64,000 nt of DNA from Arthrobacter sp. Leaf69 (GTDB taxonomy: Bacteria > Actinomycetota > Actinomycetes > Actinomycetales > Micrococcaceae): contig NZ_LMLR01000001.1 in assembly GCF_001422645.1 (NCBI RefSeq), forward strand, positions 853,294 to 917,293, read 5' to 3'. Numbering within the stretch: the first letter of the stretch is position 1; every line of letters starts with the position of its first letter. The notes under the pieces were generated by a model. It searched no databases. It was not told where the DNA came from and saw nothing but the letters and a program-made list of their open reading frames with translations. Of the stretch, positions 34,516 to 44,200 are shown piece after piece. A program made the translations under genes and the position numbers.

Positions 34516-35865
34516 ATGCAGACCAGCCCCAGGCCTCCCGTCAGCCGCGCCGCAGCCGCCCTGGCCGAACTTGTGCGGTTCCGCACCGTGTCCTCCCGGC
34601 TGGACCATGAGGTGGACGCCGCCGAGTTCGAAGGATTCATCGCCGCGCTGGCCCGCCGGTATCCCGCCGTGCACGCCGCCCTCGACCTCGAACGCGTCAA
34701 CGGCGGCGCGCTGCTGTTCCGCTGGCCCGGCACCGGACCGGATCCCGCTGCGCGTCCGTCGGTACTGATGGCCCATTACGACGTCGTCCCCGCCGGCGAC
34801 CCGGAGGCCTGGACCCACCCGCCGTTTTCCGGGCACATTGACGGCACCCACCTGTGGGGCCGCGGCACCCTCGACGACAAGGGCCAGCTGGTCGCCGTGA
34901 TGGAAGCGGCGGAATCCTTGCTCGAAGCCGGGTTCGCCCCCGCCCGCGACCTCTACTTCTCCTTCGGCAACAACGAGGAGACCGCCGGGGATTCCGCCGC
35001 CGCCGCGGCGGAACTGCTGGCCGGCCGGGGAGTGAAGCCCTGGCTGGTCCTGGACGAGGGCGGCGCCGTGGCCGGCGGGGCATTCCCCGGCGTGACCCGG
35101 CCGGCCGCCGTCGTCGGGGTGGCCGAAAAGGGGATCCTCGATGTGGAGCTGCTGACCCGGGACCCCGGCGGCCATGCCTCCACCCCTCCCCGGATGGGCG
35201 CGACGGCGCGGCTGGCGCGCGCCATCACCCGGATCGAGCGGAACCCGTTCCCGCAGTCGCTGCCGGACGTGACCGCGGAGACGCTCCGGCGGTTCGGCCC
35301 GCACGCCCCGGCGCCGCTGCGGGCAGTGTTCGCCAGGCTGTCCCTGTTCCGCACCCCGGTGACGCTGCTCTTCGGCCGGATGGGGAACGAGACCAACGCG
35401 ATGACCCGCACCACCGTGGCCATCACCACCCTGGAGGGCAGCGCCGGGGCCAACGTCCTGGCCGCCACCGCCCGGGCCAACGCCAACATCCGGGTGGCCG
35501 TGGGGGAAACCGTCGAGGGGACGGTGGAGCGGCTGCGGCGGATCATCCGGGACCCCAAGGTGGAGCTGCGCGTGGTGGAAGGCAACGACCCCTCCCCGGT
35601 CTCGCCCTACTCCGGGCCGCAATGGGAACTGCTGGAGGCCGCCATCACCGCGGTCTTCCCCGAGGCGCTGGTCACCCCGTACATCATGATGGGGGGCACC
35701 GATTCGCGCCGTTTCACCGGGATCTGCGCCGCCGTGTACCGTTTCGCCCCGTTCTCGATGGACACCGAGGCGCGGTCCTCCATCCACGCCGTCGACGAAA
35801 AGATCCTGCTGGAGACCCTGGAGCGCGGCGTCACCTTCTACGAAACGCTGATCCGGGCACTCTAA
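34516..35865 (+). CDS. M20 family metallopeptidase (carboxypeptidase S/PM20D1-like)
   Basis: A 449-aa zinc hydrolase. Metal ligands appear in MAHYDVVPAG (His/Asp near residues 86-90), GRGTLDDKGQ, GNNEETAGD (Glu pair), the LVLDEGGA Asp/Glu, and the C-terminal FAPFSMDTEARSSIHAVDE. These are the motifs of the CPS1/PM20D1 branch that splits dipeptides or N-acyl amino acids. No signal peptide is seen. ATG 34516 lies seven bases after TAGACT (34503-34508), so it is leaderless; it is divergent from the DUF1684 gene. Confidence 0.9.
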   Translation: MQTSPRPPVSRAAAALAELVRFRTVSSRLDHEVDAAEFEGFIAALARRYPAVHAALDLERVNGGALLFRWPGTGPDPAARPSVLMAHYDVVPAGDPEAWTHPPFSGHIDGTHLWGRGTLDDKGQLVAVMEAAESLLEAGFAPARDLYFSFGNNEETAGDSAAAAAELLAGRGVKPWLVLDEGGAVAGGAFPGVTRPAAVVGVAEKGILDVELLTRDPGGHASTPPRMGATARLARAITRIERNPFPQSLPDVTAETLRRFGPHAPAPLRAVFARLSLFRTPVTLLFGRMGNETNAMTRTTVAITTLEGSAGANVLAATARANANIRVAVGETVEGTVERLRRIIRDPKVELRVVEGNDPSPVSPYSGPQWELLEAAITAVFPEALVTPYIMMGGTDSRRFTGICAAVYRFAPFSMDTEARSSIHAVDEKILLETLERGVTFYETLIRAL

Positions 35866-35894
35866 GAGGCCCGATGTCCCGCTACGCTGGCACC

Positions 35895-36719
35895 ATGACT
35901 GGGACGGACACCTTCCGGCGGCCCGCGGCCCGCGGCCTCCGGATCGCCGCCGCCCTGGCGCTCGCCGCCGCGGCGCTGGCCGGCTGCAGCGGCGACGGCA
36001 AGGGCACGCCCGCCTGGACGGCGGGCGGCAGTCCCGGGGCGAGCGGGGCGCCGTCGGACCCATCCGCGGAACCCTCCGCAGGCAACCCGACGCCGGGCGC
36101 CTCACCAGGGTCCACCGTCGCGGCGTCGCCGGGTTCGACGGCGGCGGCCTGGAAGGTCTTTACGGATCCGGAGAAAAAAATCAGTTTCGAGCTGCCACGG
36201 GAATGGATTGCGCAGTCGGTACCTCCGGAGCAGGGCACCCTGCCCGGCGCGCTCAAGATCGAGGTCAAGGACGCCGACGGCGGCTACCTCGCCACCCTGC
36301 AGACCGGCCTCCGGCCCCAGCCCGCCCCGGCCTGCGCGGACAAGGCCGCCAAACCGTACGTCGTGGTCAGCAGCGTCCCGGTCGAGCTGCCGCACCGCGG
36401 CGGCGAGGGCACTATCGACCCCCACGTGGTGTTCCGGGTGATCCAGGGCTACAAGTACTTCGGCTCCTACGGCATCACCAACATCGTCGGCGGCGCGGCA
36501 GGAAAAGCCTGCGTGCTGCAGAACCTGGTCCGCGGCCCCGAAGGCATGGGGGACTACTCCTTCGCGGACCTGACGGCGCTGAAGGCGTTCGCGCCCGACC
36601 AGAAGGTGGCGCCGGCCAAGGCCTTCGACACCCTGGACCAGGCGGCCAAATACGTCAACGACGGCTCGGAATTCGCCAACGTCCAGCGGATGCTAATGTC
36701 TCTGGAGATCAAAAACTAG
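35895..36719 (+). CDS. Putative lipoprotein with Ser/Pro/Gly-rich linker
   Basis: A 274-aa exported lipoprotein. The signal peptide ends in lipobox LAGC near residues 26-29; a low-complexity Gly/Ser/Pro/Ala linker of about 55 residues follows, then a globular domain starting KVFTDPEKKISFELPREWI, reminiscent of PsbP/Mog1-like folds seen in many actinobacterial lipoproteins. Two cysteines in the domain could form a disulfide. ATG 35895 is preferred to ATG 35874 because TACGCT lies six bases upstream. Function is unknown. Confidence 0.75.
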   Translation: MTGTDTFRRPAARGLRIAAALALAAAALAGCSGDGKGTPAWTAGGSPGASGAPSDPSAEPSAGNPTPGASPGSTVAASPGSTAAAWKVFTDPEKKISFELPREWIAQSVPPEQGTLPGALKIEVKDADGGYLATLQTGLRPQPAPACADKAAKPYVVVSSVPVELPHRGGEGTIDPHVVFRVIQGYKYFGSYGITNIVGGAAGKACVLQNLVRGPEGMGDYSFADLTALKAFAPDQKVAPAKAFDTLDQAAKYVNDGSEFANVQRMLMSLEIKN

Positions 36720-36805
36720 TCCCGCACCGCCCGCCGCCCGCACACCATCGGACCGGCGGGGGCGACGGCGACGCGACCCGCCGCTACCTCACACCCCGGA
36801 GATAC

Positions 36806-37612
36806 ATGCACCGCTCTGTAGCCGCCCGCCTGGCCTTCAAGACCGTGGCCGACACCAAGGTCGCCCTGGCGGTGTCCGTGGCACGAAACGCCGGCTACAG
36901 CAGCTTCGTGGAGTCCCTGTCCGTGACGGCAGGCGGCGAAGATGTCCCGCTGACCGAGCTCTCCGACCACCACGGCGGACGGTTCCACTACATGGAATTC
37001 GCGGAGCCCGCCGACGTGCTGGTGGAGTACACGGCCGCCGTCTCCGGGTCCGCCCTGCCGGAGGAACCCCGGCTGATGGAACTCATCCGCTATGTTCGGC
37101 CGAGCCGCTACGCCGAGTCCGACCGGCTCCTGCCCACCGCCTACGCGGAGTTCGGCGGGCTGCAGGGCGAAGAGCTGGTGCATGCGGTGCGCAACTGGGT
37201 CTTCAGCGAGCTGCGCTACATCAGCGGCTCCTCCCGCGGGACCGACGGCGCCGTCGAGACGCTGCTGCACCGCCGCGGGGTCTGCCGCGACTTCGCGCAC
37301 CTGGCCATCTCGCTGCTGCGCGCCAAGAACGTTCCGGCCCGGCTGGCCGCCGTGTACGCCCCGGGGCTGAATCCCATGGACTTCCACGCCGTGGCCGAGG
37401 CCCATGTCAACGGTGCCTGGCACGTCATCGATCCCACCGGTCTGGCACCGCGGGAGAGCATGCTGCGGATCACCGCCGGCCGGGACTCCTCGGACACCGC
37501 GTTCCTGTCGACGGTGGGCGGCAGCCTGTCGCTGACGCAGATGCAGGTGACCGCCGTCGTCGACGGCGACCTGCCGGATGAGGATCCGACGAAGCCCGTC
37601 ACCCTCCACTAG
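36806..37612 (+). CDS. Transglutaminase-like domain protein
   Basis: A 268-aa protein with an N-terminal beta-sandwich (about residues 1-100) and a transglutaminase-like cysteine protease fold. The catalytic triad is readable: Cys in HRRGVCRDFAHLAI, His in MDFHAVAEAHVNG and Asp in WHVIDPTGLAP. There is no signal peptide. Such proteins are often peptidases or amidases rather than true transglutaminases. A GGAGA element lies just before ATG 36806. It converges on a MarR-type gene. Confidence 0.87.
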   Translation: MHRSVAARLAFKTVADTKVALAVSVARNAGYSSFVESLSVTAGGEDVPLTELSDHHGGRFHYMEFAEPADVLVEYTAAVSGSALPEEPRLMELIRYVRPSRYAESDRLLPTAYAEFGGLQGEELVHAVRNWVFSELRYISGSSRGTDGAVETLLHRRGVCRDFAHLAISLLRAKNVPARLAAVYAPGLNPMDFHAVAEAHVNGAWHVIDPTGLAPRESMLRITAGRDSSDTAFLSTVGGSLSLTQMQVTAVVDGDLPDEDPTKPVTLH

Positions 37613-37631
37613 CGGCCGGAAACCCTGCAGC

Positions 37632-38093
37632 TCAGCGCGCGGCCACCGAGGCCCGCAGCTTCTCGGTGAGGCGCAGCAGTTCCTGCTGCTCGGCCGCCGA
37701 TAGCGCCGGGCCCACGAGGGCCGCGATGTCGCGGACATGTTCCCGGCCGATCTGCTTCTGCAGGTCCAGGCCAGCTTCGGTGAGCCGGACCAGGACGCCA
37801 CGGCCGTCGTCGGGTGCCGGCATGCGCTCCACGAGGCCCCGCTTTTCGAGCCGCTCCACCAGCCGGCTCAGGCTGGACTGGCTCAGCAGCACGTGGTCGT
37901 TGAGCTCGTTCTGGCGGAGCCAGCCGGACGGGCAGCGCGACAGTGTGAAGAGCACGTCGTACTCGTTGATGGCGAGGCCCTTGAATGCCGGGCCGGCTTG
38001 CAGCCTGCGCATCACCGCCACCTGGGCGCGGAACAGGGATTCCCAGGTTTCGGCGGCCAGGCGCACCGGGGATTCGGTCCTGGTGGCCATCAC
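37632..38093 (-). CDS. MarR family transcriptional regulator
   Basis: A 153-aa winged-helix regulator: NEYDVLFTLSRCPSGWLRQNELNDHVLLSQSSLSRLVERLEKRGLVER is the DNA-binding region (given only as a span, residues 43-90). The start GTG 38093 or ATG 38090 overlaps the stop of the LLM gene, so both form an operon. A 20-bp palindrome upstream of the LLM gene (39273-39292) is the probable operator. The ligand is unknown, perhaps the monooxygenase substrate. Confidence 0.88.
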   Translation of the reverse strand: MMATRTESPVRLAAETWESLFRAQVAVMRRLQAGPAFKGLAINEYDVLFTLSRCPSGWLRQNELNDHVLLSQSSLSRLVERLEKRGLVERMPAPDDGRGVLVRLTEAGLDLQKQIGREHVRDIAALVGPALSAAEQQELLRLTEKLRASVAAR

Positions 38094-39220
38094 GCGCCCT
38101 GTGTGCCGGCGGGGCTGGAGGTGGCGGCGGCGGACTGTCCGGCTGCGGCGAGGGACGCCGCGACGCGGCCGGCATGGGTGGGCGGTTCGGGCACGTGGGC
38201 CGGGGTCTTCTCGGCGTATTCCTTGCGCAGCACCGGCAGGACCTCTTCGCCGAACAGGTCCAGCTGCTCCAGCACGGTCTTCAGCGGCAGGCCGGCGTGG
38301 TCGATCAGGAACAGCTGGCGCTGGTAGTCGCCGAAGTATTCACGGAAGGTCAGGGTCTTTTCGATGACTTCCTGCGGGCTGCCGACGGTCAGCGGCGTCT
38401 GCGAGGTGAAGTCCTCGAGCGACGGGCCGTGGCCGTACACCGGGGCATTGTCGAAGTAAGGGCGGAACTCCTTGACCGCGTCCTGGGAGTTCTTCCGCAT
38501 GAAGAACTGCCCGCCGAGGCCCACGATCGCCTGATCGGCCTTGCCGTGGCCGTAGTGCTCGTAGCGTTCGCGGTAGAGGCCGATCAGCTGCTGGTAGTGC
38601 TCCTTGGGCCAGAAGATGTTGTTCGCGAAGAACCCGTCGCCGTAGTAGGCGGCCACTTCCGCGATCTGCGGCGTGCGGATCGAACCGTGCCACACGAAGG
38701 GGGCGACGCCGTCGAGCGGGCGCGGGGTGGAGGTGAAGTTCTGCAGCGGCGTGCGGTGCTTGCCGGACCAGTTGACCGTGTCCTCGTCCCAGAGGCGGCG
38801 CAGCAGGGAGTAGTTCTCGATCGCGAGTTCGATCCCGTCTTGGATGTTCTTGCCGAACCAGGGGTAGACCGGGGCGGTGTTGCCGCGGCCCAGGACCAGG
38901 TCCACACGGCCGTCGGCCAGGTGCTGGAGCATCGCGAAGTCCTCGGCGATCTTCACGGGATCGTTGGTGGTGATCAGCGTGGTGGCCGTGGACAGGATGA
39001 TGCGCTCGGTCTGTGCCGCGATGTACGCCAGTGTGGTGGTGGGGGAGGAGGAGAAGAACGGCCGGTTGTGGTGCTCGCCGATTGCGTAGACATCCATGCC
39101 GATTTCTTCGACCTTTTTGGCGATCGCCACGGACGCCTTGATGCGCTCGTGTTCCGTGGGAGTGCGGCCCGTGGTGGGGTCGGTGGTGATATCGCTGACG
39201 CTGAATACGCCGATTTGCAT
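38090..39220 (-). CDS. LLM-class flavin-dependent oxidoreductase
   Basis: A 376-aa bacterial-luciferase-like TIM-barrel enzyme using FMNH2 or F420. The start QIGVFSVSDITTD and the segments AIGEHHNRPFFSSSP, LGRGNTAPVYPWFG and WHGSIRTPQIAEVAA identify the family. ATG 39220 has GGAAAGG upstream and begins at the conserved first strand. A disordered Ala/Pro tail ends the protein. It is cotranscribed with a MarR gene and divergent from an MFS exporter, an arrangement suggesting detoxification or degradation of an organic compound. Substrate unknown. Confidence 0.9.
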   Translation of the reverse strand: MQIGVFSVSDITTDPTTGRTPTEHERIKASVAIAKKVEEIGMDVYAIGEHHNRPFFSSSPTTTLAYIAAQTERIILSTATTLITTNDPVKIAEDFAMLQHLADGRVDLVLGRGNTAPVYPWFGKNIQDGIELAIENYSLLRRLWDEDTVNWSGKHRTPLQNFTSTPRPLDGVAPFVWHGSIRTPQIAEVAAYYGDGFFANNIFWPKEHYQQLIGLYRERYEHYGHGKADQAIVGLGGQFFMRKNSQDAVKEFRPYFDNAPVYGHGPSLEDFTSQTPLTVGSPQEVIEKTLTFREYFGDYQRQLFLIDHAGLPLKTVLEQLDLFGEEVLPVLRKEYAEKTPAHVPEPPTHAGRVAASLAAAGQSAAATSSPAGTQGA

Positions 39221-39272
39221 GATGTGCCTTTCCGTGGCCGGAGACTTCCGGGAGCTGTTTCCTACTATATCC

Positions 39273-39292
39273 GATGTACATGCATTTGCATC
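39273..39292. promoter_or_regulatory. MarR-type operator
   Basis: GATGTACATG and CATTTGCATC form a 20-bp palindrome with eight of ten matching pairs. On the minus strand it is followed immediately by a TATAGT -10 hexamer for the LLM-marR operon, so bound repressor would block that promoter and perhaps the divergent MFS gene. Confidence 0.65.
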
Positions 39293-39431
39293 TATCGACC
39301 GGTACAACGCCCGCCGCGTCCAAATATTCCCCGCCCTGCCGCGGCCCGGTTTCCCGCCTGTGGCCAAGTGCAGGCCTAGGATGCAATCAATCGGCTGGCC
39401 TCCAGGTGCTCAGCCCGCCCGGAAGGTTGCC

Positions 39432-40886
39432 ATGCGCCGCGTCCTCGCTTTTCTGTGTCTGGTCGAGATCACCAGCGGGATCCTGCAGGGCTACTACACA
39501 CCCATCCTCACCGACATCGCCCGGCACCTGGACATCCACGACGGCGACGTCAACTGGTTCGAGGCCGCGCAGCTGACGGTCAGCGCCCTGGCCGTCCCGG
39601 TGCTGGCCAAGCTCGGCGACATGTACGGGCACCGCAGGATCCTGCTCGTCTCCACGGTGCTGACCGCCGCGGCGTCCTGGGGTGTGGCGCTCGCGCCGGA
39701 CTTCTGGACATTCCTGGCGGCCTGGTCCCTGCAGGGCTTCTACGTGGTCTGGCTGCCGCTGGAGATCGCGCTGATCTTCAGCCGGGTGCACCAGCTGCCC
39801 GACGGCGCCGCCCGCACCCGCCGCGCCGCCGGGCTCCTGGTCGGCGCGCTGGAATTCGGCGTCATCGCGGGCGCCCTGGCCGCGGGAGCGCTCGTGGAGG
39901 TCCTCGCCGGCCAGCTGCGGCTGGTCCTGATGATCCCCGCCGTGGCCGTCACCGCCTGCTGGTTTGCCATCCGCTTCGGTGTCCCGGAGTCCACCGAACG
40001 CAGCGGCGGACGGGTGGACACGCGCGGCTTCAGCCTGCTCGCCGTCGGACTCCTCTTGATCACGTCCGGGCTGACCTTCATGCGGCTCAACGGCCCCGGC
40101 GCGTGGTGGCCGTGGGTGCTGGTGGCCGCCGGCATCCTGGTCTTCATCCCGTTCACGCGCTACGAGCTGCGCCGTGAGGATCCGCTGGTGGACATCCGGA
40201 TGCTGCGCAGCAAGTCCATGTGGCCGGTCCAGCTGACCGCCGGGCTGTTCGGTGTCTCCGTGCTGGGCGCGCAGGCCCCGCTGTCCACGTTCGCCCGGAC
40301 CGACCCGGCCATCCACGGCTACGGGCTGGGCCTGCGCGCCGGCCAGGTCTCGATCATCATCGGCGTCTATGTGCTGGCACTGCTGGTGGGTGCCCTGCTC
40401 TACCCGCTCGTGACGCGGCGGCTGACCCCGCGCTGGACGCTCGTCTGCGCAGCGGTACTGGTGGGCGCGGGGTATCTGCTGTTCCTGCCGTTCCACGGCA
40501 GCCTTGCCGAGGCCCTGGTCAACATGGCCATTGCCGGCATCGGCTCCGGCGCCCTCGTTGCCGCGCTTCCCTCCGCGGCGGCCGCCGCCGCACCCCTTAA
40601 TCGGACCGCGATGGCCACCGGCCTGACCAACACCACTAAAACGATCGGCGGAGCCTTCGCATCCGCGGTGTTTGGCATCGCCTTGCTCAGCCACGTCCTC
40701 GGCGAGGCCGGGGCCGTTACGGCCGGGGCCGGCGAAACCGCGGCGCCGCTGGCCGGGTACCTCACGGTGTGGGCCGTCTGCGGCGTGACCGGCCTGGCCG
40801 CGGCTTGCGTGCTGCTCCTGGTGCCGAGGCTGGCGTTTTCCGACCCCGCGCCCGCCGCCGTCCCGCTTCCCACCGGCTCGCACTAA
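39432..40886 (+). CDS. MFS transporter (DHA2-like)
   Basis: A 484-aa transporter with about 14 membrane segments, as in the DHA2 drug:H+ antiporter group. It starts MRRVLAFLCLVEITSG and has LAKLGDMYGHRRILL after segment 2 (motif A). ATG 39432 is preferred over ATG 39381 because GGAAGG lies six bases upstream and TAGGAT (39377-39382) would be its -10. It is divergent from the LLM-marR operon and shares its operator region, so the exporter may be induced by the same ligand. Substrate unknown. Confidence 0.85.
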   Translation: MRRVLAFLCLVEITSGILQGYYTPILTDIARHLDIHDGDVNWFEAAQLTVSALAVPVLAKLGDMYGHRRILLVSTVLTAAASWGVALAPDFWTFLAAWSLQGFYVVWLPLEIALIFSRVHQLPDGAARTRRAAGLLVGALEFGVIAGALAAGALVEVLAGQLRLVLMIPAVAVTACWFAIRFGVPESTERSGGRVDTRGFSLLAVGLLLITSGLTFMRLNGPGAWWPWVLVAAGILVFIPFTRYELRREDPLVDIRMLRSKSMWPVQLTAGLFGVSVLGAQAPLSTFARTDPAIHGYGLGLRAGQVSIIIGVYVLALLVGALLYPLVTRRLTPRWTLVCAAVLVGAGYLLFLPFHGSLAEALVNMAIAGIGSGALVAALPSAAAAAAPLNRTAMATGLTNTTKTIGGAFASAVFGIALLSHVLGEAGAVTAGAGETAAPLAGYLTVWAVCGVTGLAAACVLLLVPRLAFSDPAPAAVPLPTGSH

Positions 40887-40916
40887 ACCGGTTAGCACTA
40901 AGTGAGGCCGGGTTTT
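40886..40916 (+). terminator. Candidate intrinsic terminator after MFS gene
   Basis: AACCGG (40886-40891, overlapping the stop) pairs with CCGGGTT (40908-40914) with one bulge, followed by TTTTC. Stem is short, so strength is doubtful. Confidence 0.4.
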
Positions 40917-40963
40917 CTCTGGAACGGCCGGGGCGCTATCTTCTTAGCCTGGAGGATGCCCAC

Positions 40964-41140
40964 ATGACGCTGAGACTGGGACGGACCGCGGCGGCACTCG
41001 TGGTTGCCGTCAGCCTGTTGTCGTCCGGTGCACCGCCCGGCGGCTGGAACCAGGCAACGGTCCGGACGCGGCAAGGTGGGCGCGCGGCTCTACGATGCAG
41101 GCTGCGGCATACCGGAGAAAACCCTGGTGACCATCGGTGA
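40964..41140 (+). CDS. Short ORF with signal-like N terminus, possibly decayed
   Basis: A 58-codon frame starting with an export-like segment (LRLGRTAAALVVAVSLLSSGA) behind a GGAGG ribosome site and a TAGCCT hexamer at 40945. After about residue 35 it becomes Arg-rich and overlaps, in a different frame, a hexapeptide-repeat remnant. It may be the 5' end of a deleted exported-protein gene. Low confidence as a functional product. Confidence 0.3.
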   Translation: MTLRLGRTAAALVVAVSLLSSGAPPGGWNQATVRTRQGGRAALRCRLRHTGENPGDHR

Positions 41141-41260
41141 CGACTGCGCGCTCAACGAAGGAACCGTCCTCCAAGGCCACTCCCTGGAAGACGGGACCTT
41201 CAAATCCGGCCGTATCGTCCTGGCGCCCACGCCCCGCGCCGCGGCAAAGCGGTCCGGAAC
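41073..41260 (+). pseudogene. Remnant of left-handed beta-helix domain (Pls/PosA NRPS type)
   Basis: The frame encodes GIPEKTLVTIGDDCALNEGT followed by QGHSLEDGTFKSG, closely resembling the hexapeptide beta-helix transferase domain near the C terminus of Pls/PosA-family non-ribosomal peptide synthetases, normally over 1200 aa. Only about 55 residues remain; no adenylation or carrier domain is found upstream, and the frame runs on into Arg/Ala-rich sequence antisense to the RND gene. Identity rests on memory of the motif. Confidence 0.6.
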
Positions 41261-41288
41261 TGACAGGACGCCGGCCGCCCGTCGGCTG

Positions 41289-44200
41289 CTATTGCGAGCC
41301 GCTGGGAACGCGCGCGTCCTCGGGAAGGTCGTCCGGGAAATCGTCCGGGACAGCCCCGGGGGCCGCCCGGCGGCCTCGGGCACCGGCACGTGCAAGGCCG
41401 GCATCTGCCCCGGCACCAGAACCAGCACCCGAACCGGCTCCTGTACCGGCCGCGGCCTTCGTCAGGGCCTTCCGCTCGCGCCGTCCCTCGACAAGCCGGT
41501 ACAGCACGGGCACCAGGACCAGGGTCAGGGCGGTGGAGGAGATCAGGCCGCCGATCACCACGATGGCGAGCGGCTGTGAGATGAAACCGCCGCCGCCGGT
41601 CAGGCCCAGGGCCATCGGCGTCAGGGCGAATACGGTTGCCAGAGCCGTCATCAGGATCGGCCGGAGACGCTGGCGCGCGCCGTGCGTGATCGCGTCCGCC
41701 ACGTTCATGCCGGGCTCGCCGTTCCGGGGCTGGCGGTACTGGTTGATGAGGTCGATCAGCACAATGGCGTTTGTTACCACGATGCCCACCAGCATCAGCA
41801 TGCCGATGAGTGCGGGCAGGCCCAGCGGCACCCCGGTGATGAGCAGCAGCCCGATGGCGCCGGTGGCCGCGAAGGGCACCGAAACCAGCAGGATCAGCGG
41901 CTGGACGAGCGACTTGAACGTGGCCACCATGATCACGTAGACGATCGCGATGGCCGCCAGCAGCGCGAGGCCCAGCTGGCCGAACGATTCAGCCTGCTGC
42001 GTGGTGGCCCCACCGATTTCGGCGGTCACGCCCGGCGGCAGCTGGACGGTCTTAAGCCGGGCCTGCACTTCGGTGCTCACCGCGCCGAGGTTGGCGCCGG
42101 ACGGCGTGACGGACACGCGTGCGGTCCGCTGGCCGTTGCTGGCGGTGATGGAGACGGGGACATCCACCTGCTCCACGGCGGCGATGCTGGACAGCGGCAC
42201 GGGGCCGGCCGCCGTCGGCAGCGGGGTCCGTTTGACGGCGTCGATACTCGTGAAACGGGTGCCTTCACCGATGCGGACCGGGAAGTCGTTGGTGTCGATG
42301 CGCACGGTCCCGGCAGGGATCGGGCTGATGGTGGAGGCAAGCACGCCGGCTACTTGTTCCTCGGTCAGGCCCGCAGCGACGGCTTTGGCGCGGTCCACCT
42401 TGACCTGCACCACGGGCTGGCTGGCGGCCAGGTTCGTAGCCACCTCGGACGCGCCGGGGACGCCGTCCATGGCCTTGACCATGGCGTCGCTCGCGGTCCG
42501 CAGATCGGCGGTGGTGGCGGCCTTGAGGGTGATGTCCACGGTCGACGACGTGCCGAATCCGCCCTGCTGCGAGCCCACCGTGATTTTGCCGGAATCGGGG
42601 ATGCCGGCGAGCTCGCTGCGGACGGTGTCCTTCAGCTGGGCCTGGTTGGCCTTCTCCTCCGTCACCACGGTGAAGGTGGAGTTGGAGGCGCCGGAGGACA
42701 GCAGCGCGGAGAATCCGGTTTGGGCATTGCCCGTGGTGACCTGAACGTCCTTGACGCCGTCGATCTCCCACAGGACGTCCTCGACCTTGACCGCGGCAGC
42801 GCTGGCTTCGGAGAGGCTGGTGCCGGCCGGGAGGGCCTGCCGGACGGTCATGCTGTTTTCGCCGGAGTTGCCCAGCAGATCGGTGGCCAGCAGCGGGGTC
42901 ATGGCGGCGGTGGCGCCGAGGACCAGCACGGCCGCAATGAGGGTCACCACCGGGTGCTTCTGGGTTTTGGTCAGAATCGGGAGATAACCGCGCTGCAGGA
43001 CGGTGCGTTGCTCGGCCTCGTGGGCCTTCGCCGCGATGTCCCGGGCAGTGGACTCCCGGCCGGCGGTGTCCCGGGCTGTCGCGTCCGGGGCTGTGGCGCT
43101 CCTGGCTGTGGTCTCACGGGCAGTGCCCGGGTTGTCGGCGGGGTTCCGCAGGAACCAGTAGGCCAGCACCGGCACGATTGTCAGTGAGACGAGCAGCGAG
43201 GACAGCAGGGCGATGGTGACGGTCAGCGCGAACGGCCGGAACAGCTCACCGGCCAGGCCGGCGACAAAGGCGATCGGCAGGAAGACGGCCACCGTGGTGA
43301 GGGTCGACGCCGTGATGGCGCCGGCAACCTCGCGGATGGACGTCTGGATCGCGGTGATCTTCGCCTCGCCGTAGCTCAGGTGGCGTTTGATGTTCTCAAT
43401 CACCACGATGGAGTCGTCCACGACGCGGCCGATCGCGATGGTGAGGGCGCCGAGGGTCAGGATGTTCAGCGAGTAGCCCGTGGCCGAGAGCCCGATGAAC
43501 GTGATCAGCAGGGACAGGGGAATGGAAACGGCCGTGACCAGGGTGGCGCGGACGGACATCAGGAACACCAGGATCACTCCGACGGCGAAGCCCAGGCCCA
43601 GCAAGCCCTCCGTGGTGAGGTCCTTGATGGACTTTTCGATGAACGGCGCCTGGTCGAAGATCGGTGTGAACCGGGCGTTGGAGCCAAGTTCAGCCTCGAG
43701 CTGGGGGAGGGCGTCCTTCACCGCATGGGAGATGCCGACCGTATCGCCCTCGGGTTTCTTCGTGACGGACAGGGCAAGGGTTTCCTTGCCGTTGGTCCGG
43801 GTGATCGAGGTGCGGGCGTCCTCGGCGATGCTGACGTCGGCGACGCTGCCAATCGTTGCGGCTTTGCCGGCGCCGCCCAGCGGGAGCGCCTTGATGGCGT
43901 CCAGCGAGTCCACCGGGCTGCCGATCTGCAGCGACAGCGTCTTGCCCTGGTCTTCGATGGTCCCGGCCGGAACCAGGTCCCCGTTGTTCGTCAGCGCCTC
44001 GCGGATGGATTGGATGCTGGCGCCGGAGGCAGCCATGGCCGCGGGCCGGGGGAGGATCTGGATGTGCTGGGTGGCGCCGCCGGTCACTTCGGCGCCGCGG
44101 ACGCCGTTGAGCTTCTGCAGCTGCGGGACGGTGAGCCGGGCGAGATCGGCGTTCAGCTCGCTGAGGGGCTTGTCGGAGGAGACGGCGAGGAACACGATCG

